A stretch of 64,000 nucleotides of DNA from Shinisaurus crocodilurus (Eukaryota > Chordata > Lepidosauria > Squamata > Shinisauridae), in assembly GCA_021292165.1 (NCBI GenBank), contig JAHFWL010000181.1:124001-188000 (forward strand), given 5' to 3'. The translations under genes and the position numbers were made by a program. Positions 45,401-58,000 of this stretch are shown here, piece after piece. Numbering within the stretch: the first letter of the stretch is position 1; each line of letters opens with the position of its first letter. The notes beneath the pieces are model-generated. The model was not told the origin of the DNA. It was given only the letters and a program-made list of their open reading frames with translations, and did no database searches.

Positions 45401-48400
45401 AACATCTGGGGACCCAAGGTTGGAGAACACTGCTATATCGGGTCTTTGACAAGAGCTCTGTGTGGGCTGACAAGCATGTGTGTGTTTTCCACCTGGAGCC
45501 AGTAGTGTCGCATAGTGGTTACAGCACTGGGCTGCTTTGGCTGGGGAAATCGGGAGTTCAAATCCCTGCTCAGCCATGAAGCTTAGTGGGGAGCTTTGGC
45601 CCAGTCTCTCTCTCTCTCTCTCTCTTGTTCTGCCTAACCTACCTCGCAGGGTTGTTGGGATGACAAAGTAGGGTATCCCACCTCCACATTCTTTAGTTCA
45701 GTGGAGAAAGGGTGGGATGCTATTGGGATTGATAAAAACAACAGTAAGGCGAGACAATGAAATATATCTCCTCATATAATGCATTGTAGATCCTCGCATC
45801 GCCGAGGACGCTTCCAACTCTAAAAATTCTATGATTTGATGAATGCCAGCAGAGCTCTGCGGTGGTCCTCCATCTCCTTATGGCTCCCTGTTTGACAATG
45901 GAATCTTAAAAGCTTTTTCTTTTCTTTTTTTAATAGTCAGGAAGCAACAATTAAGAAGAGAGACGGTTTCAGATCGACCACACCGCCGCCCACCAAAGCC
46001 AATAAGTAGCCCGGCTCTGTCGAGGGAATCACGCGTGAGATTCCCTCGAGAGCGTTTAATCCGGCACGGAAGGATGCTAAGTGTTCTGGAGCAGAGTCAG
46101 CGAAGCACTCCGGCGCACAAGAGCAGACTACGGTTCAACCCAGCTGTCGCCGCCGCCGCCAAGGTGATATCAAGCTGGACAGGGAGGGAGGCAAGCATAA
46201 GATGACCGGCAACCCTCTCCCCCGCAAACACAAACTTCGGAAGTCAATTCATTTTCCATCCCGAACCATTAAGAGCAGGCAAACCTGTCTGTAATGCAAG
46301 CCTGTCTGAAAACTCTGGCTCGGGCTTAGGATCTCTTTCGGACGCTAGGACACAACGATCAGACGTCACCTGATCACCTATGGCGAAGAAAAGGCTTCCT
46401 CCAGGCAACCATAGAGTTGGAGGGGCAAGCTTGTTGGGCCATCTGGTTAGAACATCCCCGAGAAATGGCTGCCCAGACTCGGCTTGAAGTTCTCCGGTGA
46501 GGGAGAGCCCCCACCCCCCCAAGTAACCAGCCAAGAAGCTCACTGGGTTGGCCTTTGGGCCAATCACTGACTCTCAGCCTAACCTACCTCACAGGGCTGT
46601 TGTGAGGATAAAATGGAGAGGAGGAGGATTATGTAAGCCACCTTGGGTTCCTTGCAAAGAAGAAAAAAGGTGAGATATAAATGTGATGTAATAATAATAA
46701 TGATTGCAAGCTAACATTCAATAAACAAAAATTAAGTCCGTGGCTTGGTTAAAAATACCTGCGACCCACCAATAGCCCTTGGGTTGTGGGGGGGGCGGGG
46801 CAGAATATAAATAAAAATCAGGGGGGGGTTAGAAAAAGAAATAAATGCAACACTCATCTCAGGGGGTCCTTGATGCTGATTAATAAAGGCACAGCCGCTG
46901 TATTATTATTATTATTATTATTATTACTATTACTATTATTATTATTATTATTTTATTAATTTTCCACTAGAGAAATTGATCCTAGGATGTCGATGTCCCA
47001 TGTTGCCGAGATTCTGTGACTGTGCTCCCTGCAGCACGCCGCAGGATGTGGAATCCAGACATCACGTGGGCCCCGACTCTCATTCTGGAAGCTTTTCACA
47101 GTCTCCCGGGCTGACAGGCAGAGATGGGGTGTTCTTTCTTGTTAGCATCAAAGACTTCCAGAAGAGTGGGGGGGGGAAGCATCCGCCGGCGGGCGGCGGA
47201 GGGATCTGAGCTGCGGCTGGCGGAATGATTAATGCTCGGCAGCCGGTGCTGGAGACCCGCTTTTGTCTTCCGCCCCAAGCATCGGTCCATTTCATCATCA
47301 CAATTAAACCGGGAGTGAAGAAAAGAAAATTAAAAACACTGCTTGCGCAGTCAATTCAACCCTTCACTGGCAGCCCGGGATGCGGGGAGAGAAAGTGCGA
47401 CAGTACAAACTGCTTTGATCATAAAACGGGCTTTGGAGTGCGTGTGTGTGTGTGTGTTTTTTTAAACAACTGGCATGCTAAAAATAAAGAAGCAGGTCTA
47501 AGCGGATCGGTTGCTTTTCCCTTCCTTACGACAACTGACGGCTGGAAAATGACGTTCGTCGAGAAGTCTGGTTTACGTGCAAACCAGGGGTGGTCGGTCC
47601 ACACATGCGAGCGCGTCAAATGGCTTGGCATTCTCCTGCCGTGGTTGCTCGACGCTTGGGCTGGTTCGCAGTGGAACATGTGCGCCCTCAAAACCATTGA
47701 TTTTATTTAGAAAATGTGCCTTTCTGTTGAGTCACAGTTCCAGTTGAATTGACAGAAAGTGCTGTGCACATTCCTAGGACTTCAGACTAGGAACACTCAA
47801 TGTGGGGGGGGGCAGTACAAGAGAGGCCGTGGCTCAGTGGTAGAGCACCAGGACCCCGGTTCGATCCCCGGCATCTCCAGGTAGGGCTAGGAAAGAATCC
47901 TGCCTGAAACCCCGGAGAGCTGTTGCTGCCAGTCAATGCCGACAATATTGGGCCAGATGGACCAGGGCTCTGACTCAGTACAAGGCAGCTTCTTACGTTC
48001 CTATTTAAATCAACTCTTTATTCAGAACCATGAGGACTAGAATCTTCCTTTATTTTTAGGGGAAGGATCCTAGCTCAGTGGAAGGGCACCAACTTTACAT
48101 GTTCAAAGTCCCGGGGTTCGATCCCCTGCATCTCCGGGTAGGGCTGGGAAGGAATCCCTGGAGAGCCGTTGCTGCCGGTCAGTGTCGACAGTATTGGGAC
48201 TAGACGGACCGACCGTCTGACCTGTTCTGAACGATCATGGTCAGAAAGAACGGAGGCCCTGCTGGATCAGACCAAAGGGCCCCAAGAAACCCACAAAAAA
48301 AGGGCATGAATTGGCATTGTCACGGGCTTCCGGAAGAGGGAAGCAACAAGACTTCATCGCTGCTAGCGATTCCTCATCACAACTGGATTTCGGGGTGGGG

Positions 48401-51400
48401 ATGCTATGATTAATTATACATATAGTGCCGCAGGGTTCCATCCTCTTCCCCGATGTTATTTAACATCTACCTAAAGCCGCTGGGAGCTATCATCAGGAGG
48501 TTCGGGGTGCGGTGTCATCAGTATGCGGATGACACGCAGCTCTACCTCTCTTTCAAGTCCTCACCGAGGTTGGCCGTTGAGACCCTGTCCAAGTGCCCGG
48601 AGTCAGTGGGTGGCTGGATGGGAAGTAACATGCTGAAGGTGAACCCCGACAAGACCGAGGTATACTTCTGGTGGGGGACAAGGGGAGGTTAGGGGAGGTA
48701 TACTGCACCCGAACATAGAGGATCCTTGACTAGTAGCCGCTGACAGTGGAGGGAGGACCCCTGGAGGAATCCCCCGTTATCGTCCCCAATTGGAAGCGGG
48801 AGTGACGTGCAGGGGAATCCCTGCCGTTATCTCCCATCTCCGATCGGAGATAACCACAAGTGGGGGGGGACTCGCCCAGCACTGAGAGCAGTGGCTGCTC
48901 TTCCCAGCACCAGCCAAGTCCATTCGCATGGCTCCACCCATGAGGAAAACACATGCCGCACAAAGACGGCACCAGCTGAGTCCCTTCGTCCATGCCGAGA
49001 GAGGCACAGAACTCCGAGGGCCGGATTCCTTTCCAGAGAAACTCTCGGGGGCCTCATTCCATGGTGGGCAGGGTCAAAGCCAAAGGGGACAAGGCCAAAA
49101 ATACCAGTATAGTTTAGCTTCAAGCTGTTACTGAGCCTTAGGAGAGGCGTTTCAACCTTTCCGGAATGGGCGGGGGGAGGTTGCGCAGAAACTGGGAAAT
49201 TGCTACGCGAACGGTGTCCTGGGGGCAAGGAAGTGGAGCCGGGGTGGGTGGGGGTGGGGGAAGAGGGTGCACAAACGCCATGCAAAGGCAGCGATTCCCA
49301 AGCCTTGTTCTCCCCCGCTTCGGAGATATCGCTTATCTCCCAGCCTGGCCCAACCAAAGGGCGATCACCTTGAGAGACGGGATTACACAGTCGGCTGATC
49401 ACGCCCACGGCTGCTTGGGTGCGTGGTCCGAGAGCTAAAAATAAGCCGGACGCTGAACTCCAAGATGGGAGTGCCCAGTGGTGCTCTGCGGATGCATTAT
49501 TCTTCCAAGAATAAACACCTACAGAAGGCGGCTTCTTGCCAAGTCAATGATTCCTGGACATCTATTAGCCGAGGCCACCATTTTCGGATGGATCTTTGAC
49601 CCCGGCGGCCAGAAGAGGTTCACTTGTACAAAGCGCTCTTAATGTTCGATCCATTAAGAGAGCAACCCTACGGTCTCTGGGAGAGCGTCCCTGGGCGAAG
49701 ATCGTTCGGAATTCCCCCTTCTGAGGTCGGAGACAGCACTCCGACCTCGGAAGAGGAGTCGCGGGTCCGAGCCTCCTCCAGCACCCACTCGCAGCCAACG
49801 TGGAAAGAACCACGCAGGCTGCTCCGCAAGGTCAGAAAAGCAACCGAGGAGGAGGAGGAAGGAGGCATTCCGGCGGACGGAGAAGGGAGGAGACCGGAGA
49901 GGCCAGGATACGAGTTATCCTGAGACTCCGCCAGCCTCCGTCCCTCCCCCTCGCTATGAAGTACCCTCGCTATGAAGCCCATCTAGCAAAAACTCAAGGG
50001 GGAGAGATGGGGAGGCAAAGATCACCCCTGCTGCTCCTCCCGCCTTGCATCGCACGATCGGACGCCTCCCGAGTTCGAGGGCTTCCGATCACCGAGGACG
50101 CAATCGATAAGATTGCATCCTAAATCAGTGTGGTCCATCTGCCCCAACCTAGTGCCCACCAGATGTGTTGGAGGGAGGGGGTCCCCACATCTCCCGTCAT
50201 CCCCAGCCCAACACTCTTGCGAGGGTACCAGGTCGGGAAAGGCTGGGTGAGAGGAATCCGTTCAAAACTCTGAATCAACTTTAAAAAGAAAAAGGGGGGG
50301 GAGGGAGAGAAAGTGCCCCCAGTTAATCACGCAGCAGGGATGTATTGCTTTTCTTTTTTTTAATGCAAGCGCTCGTAAAAACTGGAGGCAGCGAGAAAAT
50401 GTTTCTAAAAGAGGCATCCGCCCTTCTCTCTCCGTTTCTCCTCGGCGGGGATGCCTCTTCCAAGACGACCTTCGGTTAAGAGGTTACTATGGCACAATGC
50501 ACGCCTTGTCTGAGGAGGGGAGCGGTAGCAGCCTTCCCTGACCGAGTGCCCTCCGGATGTGTTGGGACTTCAATTCCCATCATTCCCAGCCAGCAAAGCC
50601 GAGGCACACACCAAGACACACCGGAGCAGGGGAGGCTGCCTGGGCCAAATCCCAGCCCAAACAGGAAGCCCTTGATGGCACTTCCTGCCGCCGAAGACCC
50701 AGTGGCCAGCCGCGGTGGGCAGCGACAGCCCAGAGGGTGAGAAGATGCTCTAAACAGCAGGTCTAATGGCTCCCCACATGTGGCAACAGCCCACGGAGCC
50801 AAGGGCTCCCAGTTCTAGCCTCGGTGTCACCCGACATGGGTATGTCTGCAATAAAACGGGCGGGGGAATCTTTACAAATCATCGACTGGATCTTTCTTCC
50901 ACCTTCCCAGCGCGCCGATTCCTTCTCCACCCTTGCCGAGACGTCCGGGCTCCTCGGACTCCCAGTCAAGCAACGCCGTTCCTTTGCCGCCGTCTCTTCT
51001 CATCAGCAAGCTGGCCTCGGCAGTGCTCATAAACGGTACCTTTGACCCGTCGCTATCAGACACCAACACATTTTATCACCCTCGTGCCCTTTAGCACACA
51101 TGCCTTTTATGGAACCAGACTTCCGCATGGGCGCGCATGGGATGAAGACGTGCGCGTAAGATTATTAAGCGAGCTCCCTCATGGATGCCCCTTGCAATCC
51201 TCTGAGTCTCATTCCTCCGTTGCCCACATGCAGACAAGGAATGGAGGATGCTGTTGGACTACCATTCCCATCAGCCCTGACCACTGGCCAGGGCGCAGAT
51301 GGGAGCTGGAGTCCAACAACTTCTAGAGGGCTACAGGTTCATACCTCACCTTTCTTCCACAACGCTTGAGGCAGTATACATAGTTTCACCCCCACAGGCC

Positions 51401-51939
51401 AAAGGGGGCGGGCCCAAAATCCCAGAAATACAAGTACAGGCAGTCCCCGAGTTAAGAACATCCGACTTACAGACAACCCATACTTAAGAACGGACTTCTG
51501 GGTTCCCCGGCGCTACGTCGTCTACGTAGAGCACATAGCGTAGTATACTATGCAATTTGCGTAATTTACGCAATTTGCGTATATGCCGATTTTACCGTAC
51601 AGAACGCTATGCTGTTCCGACTTACATACAAATTCGACTTAAAAGACATTCTTAAGAACGGAACTCGTTCATAACCTGGGGACCGCCTGTATATTACCAA
51701 ACTTTTTTGTTCCGGCAGGCCTTCGGGAATAGCCTGGCCCTGTGAGAACGCGATGGACTCGCACTGTTGTCTATATATATCGTTATCGCTGTTTTAATTG
51801 TGGTATTTTATACAATTTTAATGTGATAGATGATTTAATTGTATTTTTAACTCTTGTATATTACCATTTACATGTTTTAACTGGGCAGGTTTTGATGTTG
51901 TAAAGCCGCCTTGAGTCCCAGCACTAGGGAAAAGGCAGG

Positions 51940-51981
<42 letters not shown>

Positions 51982-52040
51982 GGTTGAAATGTCTCTCCTA
52001 AGGCTTAGTTACTGGCAGTGAGAGCTCTAAGCTATTATTA

Positions 52041-52092
<52 letters not shown>

Positions 52093-55000
52093 TTAATAAT
52101 AGCTTAGAGCTCTCAGTGCCAGTAACTAAGCCTTAGGAGAGACATTTCAACCCTTTAGAATGGGGTGGGTGGGAACTGTGGCAAAGCTATGACCGCACCC
52201 AATGATCTGTGCTCAGAAGAAGGGGGTGTGGCTCCAGGCGCGGCATGAGCTCCAGCACCCATGGCACTCAGCCGGAAGCGGAACAACGGACCTTTTGCAT
52301 TCTTCTGGCGCAGAACGCTGAGAAAGGCCCCGTAAACTGGAAGTCCTTTTGGAATGCTTCTGCTCCCCCCACCCACCGGGCCAGGTTATTAATAAATGAC
52401 TTGACGGTTCACCATTTCTCAGTGATCGGGCTGGTTACTTACATTAACATCGATATAACCACGCGTGACACTTGCCTGCCGGCGCTCTCCGCTGCCCGGA
52501 TGTGCAAGCCACGAAGTGGCAGAAGCCAGATTTCCATATCCCGAGGGAACCTGCATTGTTCCGCCGCTCTCAGTACTACCAGCCTCGCTTTGCCGAGGAG
52601 GGGGAAAAAACATCTCCATGTTTCTCCTGCGGTCTAATCGAGGAAGCGGATCCCAGACGCACGCCTCAGCCACAATAAGCAAAAAGATGTGCCCCGTTGG
52701 TATTCTCACCACCAAGGAACAGGGATTTCCCATATCCTGTTTGCCCATCTGGACTACCCTGACTGGCAGAGGGCTCCTTAGGCAGAGATGGCTCCTTTGT
52801 CCATCGCCCAGAGGCGGTGTCAGGGGGCGGCCCACTAGGGCTGGAGCCCCGCATCTTTCATGTGGAGCCCCGAATCACAGGGAGGCCCTCTGCCCCCACC
52901 ACCCTGCTGTCCAGGGGCGCTTGCTGAAAGAAAGGGACAGGGGCCCTGAGGATCTCTCTTGCATCTGATCCCCCTGGAGGAGCTGGCTTTTGGCCCACCT
53001 GTGCTTCCCCTCCTGCTGCCCCCCACCCTTGAATCCTTCTGCCTGAGGTTTCTTTCTGAAATCAAATGCCCTCCTCTCCCCTGTCCAAAATAGGGGTGTC
53101 CTTAGGAGACAGACTTCAGAGTACATGTAAATTAGCATATGCAAATATGTATATTATTTATTTATTTTTTGGGTCCTGTGGGCTTGAGACCCGGATCTTT
53201 TTGGTACCTAGCAGTGCCCCTGCCATCTCCTAATCCTTTTGCAACAGGAGATGCTGCGGGGATTGGACCTATAGTCTTCTGAATGCAAAGCAGGGATCTA
53301 CCATTGTGTTGTGGTCCTTTTCAGCAGGGGACAAGGGGAAAAGCTTAAGTAAGGGGGGGGGAGACCCCTAAGGGAGGGAAATGCTCCCCCCGCACGCACG
53401 CACGCACACACGCACGCAAACGCACACACACACAGCAGCCCGATGAAAACTGAGCATGCCTTGTGCTCACAGAGAGCTGAATGTCTAGGGGTGGGGAACG
53501 CAAAACCACAGCGACGGAATGGAGTAACCCAGAAAGGGCATGGCTGGCTGGAACCCTGAATGGGAGCAATGTGCCATTGTCTTGCAGGTCCCCCTGGTCC
53601 TGACTAGTAGCCAGGGGAGGCTGGTGACTCCTTTGTCAGTGGGGCTCCTTATCCATCACAGGTTTTATTTTGAGCTTTATAGGAGCTATCCCTGGTGCTG
53701 ACCTTCATCCCCCCCCCAAAATAGGTTCATGGAACACCATGGAGATAGCTCCTATAAAGCTCAAAATAAAACCTCCAGTGGATAGGGAGCCCCACTGACA
53801 CAGGAGTCGCCAGCCCGGGAGTAGCCATTGATCAACTTCTCCTCTCTGAATCGGTCTAATCCGCTTTTAAAGCTATCCGAATTGGCAGCTGCTGTCACTG
53901 TCTTGCGGCAGTGAATTCCACAGTTTTAACTTCTCAAAAGCCTCCGTTCCAAAGTTTAAAAAGGGATGTGTGCGCACGCACACACCATGGAAATCCCAAT
54001 ATTTACCTCGGAAATGGCCTCCCAGTGCAAATACAGCACACAATTGTCTGGAAGCCCACGGCCCACAAACCTTTGACTCCTTTGTAAACTTTGCCCTCAA
54101 AGTCCTATCTGGTTTTTTTCCAAGAGATTTAAAACACACACACACACACACACACACACCTCAACCTAATTTGTTCTCCAAGTTAAGAGTCCCCCACTAA
54201 GAACAGCTCTGCCTGTCCACTGAGGGTTGCAGAAAAGCCAACATGCACAATTTACAGTTGATATGACTTCCCTTGGAAACGTAGGAAAACTGCCTTACAA
54301 GCCACCAGACAACTAAAACCTGATCAATACAAACCAACAAACTGATCCTATTTTAGCATACAGCTCTTCCTTCGGTCTTTTAGAATGGGACAAAGCTGCA
54401 CACAAGCTGGGAAACCACCAAAAGATTGGTAGTTGAGGGGAAAGGGGGTGTGGCCAGGGAAGGGGGTGTGGCTATCTGGGAACCCCAGGAAGGCCAGATT
54501 TAACCCCCGGGGCCAGACGTTCCCTACCCATGGTTTAGCTAAATGTTTCCAGAAAGGATTGAAGTAGGAACTGAAAAGAACACCCCTTTCCTGGCCTTTG
54601 TCCCAATTGTCAGGAATTCCAGGATACAATGCCTCCAAACATGGAATTTCCACTTCTTCATCCCAGCTCATTGCTTCATGAATTTGCCAAACATATGTTT
54701 ATATGAGAGCCAGCGTGGCCTAGTGGTTAGAGTGTTGGACTCGGGAGATCCAGGTTCAAGTCCCCACTCGGCCATGAAGCTCACCAGGTGACTTCGGGCC
54801 AGTCTGGGCCAGCCGCTGACTCTCAGCCTAACCTACCTCACAGGGTTGTTGTGAGGATAAAAATGGAGGACGACTATGTAAGCTGCCTTGGGTTCCTTGC
54901 AGGAAAAAAGGCAGGGTATAAATATAATAAATAAATAAGTAATAGAAGACCTCTCAACTAGTAAGACAGGGACACAGTCTGCATTGCGTTCTGTTTGTGC

Positions 55001-58000
55001 TCTGGGACCAGCTATGTTGGTGGGTCAGCCCCGAATTGTGTGATGTTTTAAGCATAATGGTCATCCCTAGACTAATGCCGCCCCAGGCAGACACCTAGCC
55101 TGGTTGTATGGTAAAGATGGCCCTGCCCTTAGCAATCACAGGTGGCGTCCCCAAGATTTTGGCGATGCACTGAGAGACAAGACTCGGGTAAGGAGAACCT
55201 AGGGAGAAGAGGATAGCCTGAAACAAGAGATGGGGACACATGGACAGAGGCCACGTTCGGATGACGTGCTAAACCATGGTTTGCCATGGTGAGAATGAGA
55301 ACGAGACACAATGAGCTGCTGCGAGCCACAGAATCTCGTGCTTTCCTCTACCCAGGCGGTCCCAAGGAGATCGGAAGCTTTTGCTTCCGTTTCCAATTAG
55401 CTACAGTTCAGCGTGTCACCCGCACCCTAAATTGTAGCTAGTCTTAACTATGGTTTGTCGAAACAATCCAGCTTCACAACCCATGGTTTGAAGTTGGCTT
55501 GTTTCAAACAAGCCATGCTTAAGATTAACCGGCATGTCAGGTTCGGATGACATGGCAAATGGCGGCTAAGCTGAACTTGAAGCAAAAGTTTCCGAACTTC
55601 TCTTCAGGTCCGTGCTGGAGGAGGAGCAGGGAGCGTGTGAAAAGAAAGAAGACTGATAAGAGATGAGGAAGCCTCTCTACCCTACCCTAAATGATGTTTT
55701 GCTTTATTTATCTATCGTTGTTTACCCGATATGTGACAGCATTCAATTTGCGACCAGCCTACTGAAAGTCCAAAGGATGCTCTCTCACACACACCCCTTT
55801 GGGAGGAACAGGATAGACAAATTACGAGCTGTCATTCGAACGAAGCAAAGTGACCACAGAAGCAGGCTAGATGGGAAAACTCTTATGTCCCAGGAGGACC
55901 ATTTCCCCTTTCATCCTTCTGTACAGTTATTCTGGATGTAGGGACTCCTTGCCTGTGATTTAAAACAAGAGTGAACAGCTGTAGAGTTTAAGAGCCCAAA
56001 CTGAAAGACTTCAAAGGCAGCGCCTGTTTGTTGGTTTTTAAGTCACTGCCACCTCCTACATGCCTTCTGGGAAAAGAAAGTGCCATAATTTGATTGGCAA
56101 GAACGCCTCCGAAATCGCAGCGACCGCTGGGGGGAAACGTTTATTTTTATTTATTAATTATATTTAGTATATCCCACCTTTTTTCCTGCAAGGAACCCAG
56201 GGGGGGCTAATGGAATCCCCCTCCTCTCCATTTTATCCTCACAACAACCCTGTGAGGTAGGTTAGGCCAAGAGTCAGTGACTGGCCCAAAGTCACCCAAG
56301 CGAGCTCCGAGTGGGGTCTAGAGCCCCGATCTCCCAGTCCAACACTCTAACGACACTCTAACCACTACGCCACGCTATCTCACACTTAGCCGGGAACATA
56401 TATTTTAAATCTGACCGCACAATGAAGGGTCTTCCTACGGGTGGGGCAGGGTACGGACAACGGACTTGATATATACACGACCCTTTCAAGCAGAAGCCAG
56501 AGAAGAACCCCTGGGAATGCATTTTGGTTTTAAACTGTATATAAAATCGCATCTTCTTTAAAGTTGTATTATGGAAGCTACGAAAGGGGGGGGGACGACT
56601 ATCTTTTTGCCCTGATTTTGAAGTGGGGGGCCCTCCAACAAGTGAAAGGAAGAAGAGGTGGTCGTGTCTGGGTAACCCTCTTGGCAAAGAAGGAGAAAAA
56701 GAATTTTACGCTTCTTTCCATGAGGCCGCCCCCCTCCCCAAATCCATCCCACTCCCCTTTTACCACCCAATGGCACATGCAACAACACACACACACACAC
56801 ACACACACACACTTTCTGCATGGCTTCTGCACCCACCCCTCCAAACACGCGCAGTCCCTGGGCAGATTTCTCAGGGCAGATTCATTTCCCTGCCTGCCCG
56901 CCCCACCCACGTCCATCTATACCAGTGTTCCCCAACCTTGGATGCTGGCTGGGGCATGCTGGGAGTTGTAGGCCAAAAACATCTGGGGACCCAAGGTTGG
57001 AGAACACTGATCTATACCATGCGCTCCAAGCACCAGCCAAAGAAAGGATGAACGGCCGGCCCAGAGAAAGAGGTCACACTGGGGGAAGACGGGGAGGTCA
57101 CACAGAGGTCTAGAAAGAGGGAGAAGCAATAAGGGAGACTCCCCAAGAGGAGGAGGAGGAGAAGAAGAAGAAGAAGAAGAAGAAGAAGAAGAAGAAGAAG
57201 AAGAAGAAGAAGAAGAAGAAGAAGAAGAAGAAGACACACCCCGCGCTGCTCTGCTTGGGCCTCCTCCCGCTTTCCACCTGTCCCTTCAACTCAACTTCCT
57301 GCATCCTCCATTTCTTCATTCATCCCCCCCCCCCCCCATCCCATTTCCCCACACGCCCCTTTCCCTTCTTTTTCTAGCCCATTTCCTTTCTCCCTCCTCC
57401 TTTCCTGGCTTTTTAAAAATGTACCTCTTCTTTCTTTGCCCTCCTCTTTCCTTTCTTCCCCCTTTTCTCCTCCCTCCCCCTCCTCCTCCCTCCCCTCCAC
57501 CCTCTCCCATTTCTCTCTCTCCTCCTTTTCTCTCGCCATCCTTTTTCCCTTTCCTCTTTCCTCCTCCTTTCCCCCATTTTCCTTTCTCTCTCCTTTGCTG
57601 TTCTCCGCTTTGTCCTTCCTTTTCTTTCTCTCTTCTCTTCTCTTTCTTCTTCCTTCCTTCTTTCTTTCTCTCCTTTCCCCGGTCACTCTTTTTCCTCTCC
57701 TTCCTCATCTTCCTTTCCTGCCTCCCTCCCTTTCTCTTTCTTCTATCTGCCTTCCATCCTTCCTTTTCTCGTCTCCCCAACTTTCTTTACCCCTTTCTCT
57801 CATTCCCCATCTTTCCTCTTTCCCTTCATTCTCTCTCTCTCTCTTTTCCTAGTCCTTCTTGTCCTGCCTGCTTTCTCTATTCTCTCTCCCCTGGCCATTC
57901 CGGCTTACTCCCTTCTCGCTCTATCTCTCTGCTTCCTCTCTGCTCCTCTGCGCGCTCTCTTCCGTACCTTCTTGTCATCTTCTCTCGTCTCCCTCCCCCT

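Noticed and set aside
47822..47885. tRNA gene
   Set aside because: A and B boxes are present but no complete cloverleaf, and the tail is that of SINE family B.
48425..48695. Functional reverse transcriptase gene
   Set aside because: Only about 85 residues around YADD remain; the 5' and 3' parts of ORF2 are absent.
49624..49923. 99-aa ORF in unique sequence of DHRS11 intron 1
   Set aside because: Overlapping frames of similar length exist on both strands, with no splice context or recognisable motif; GC-rich chance ORF.
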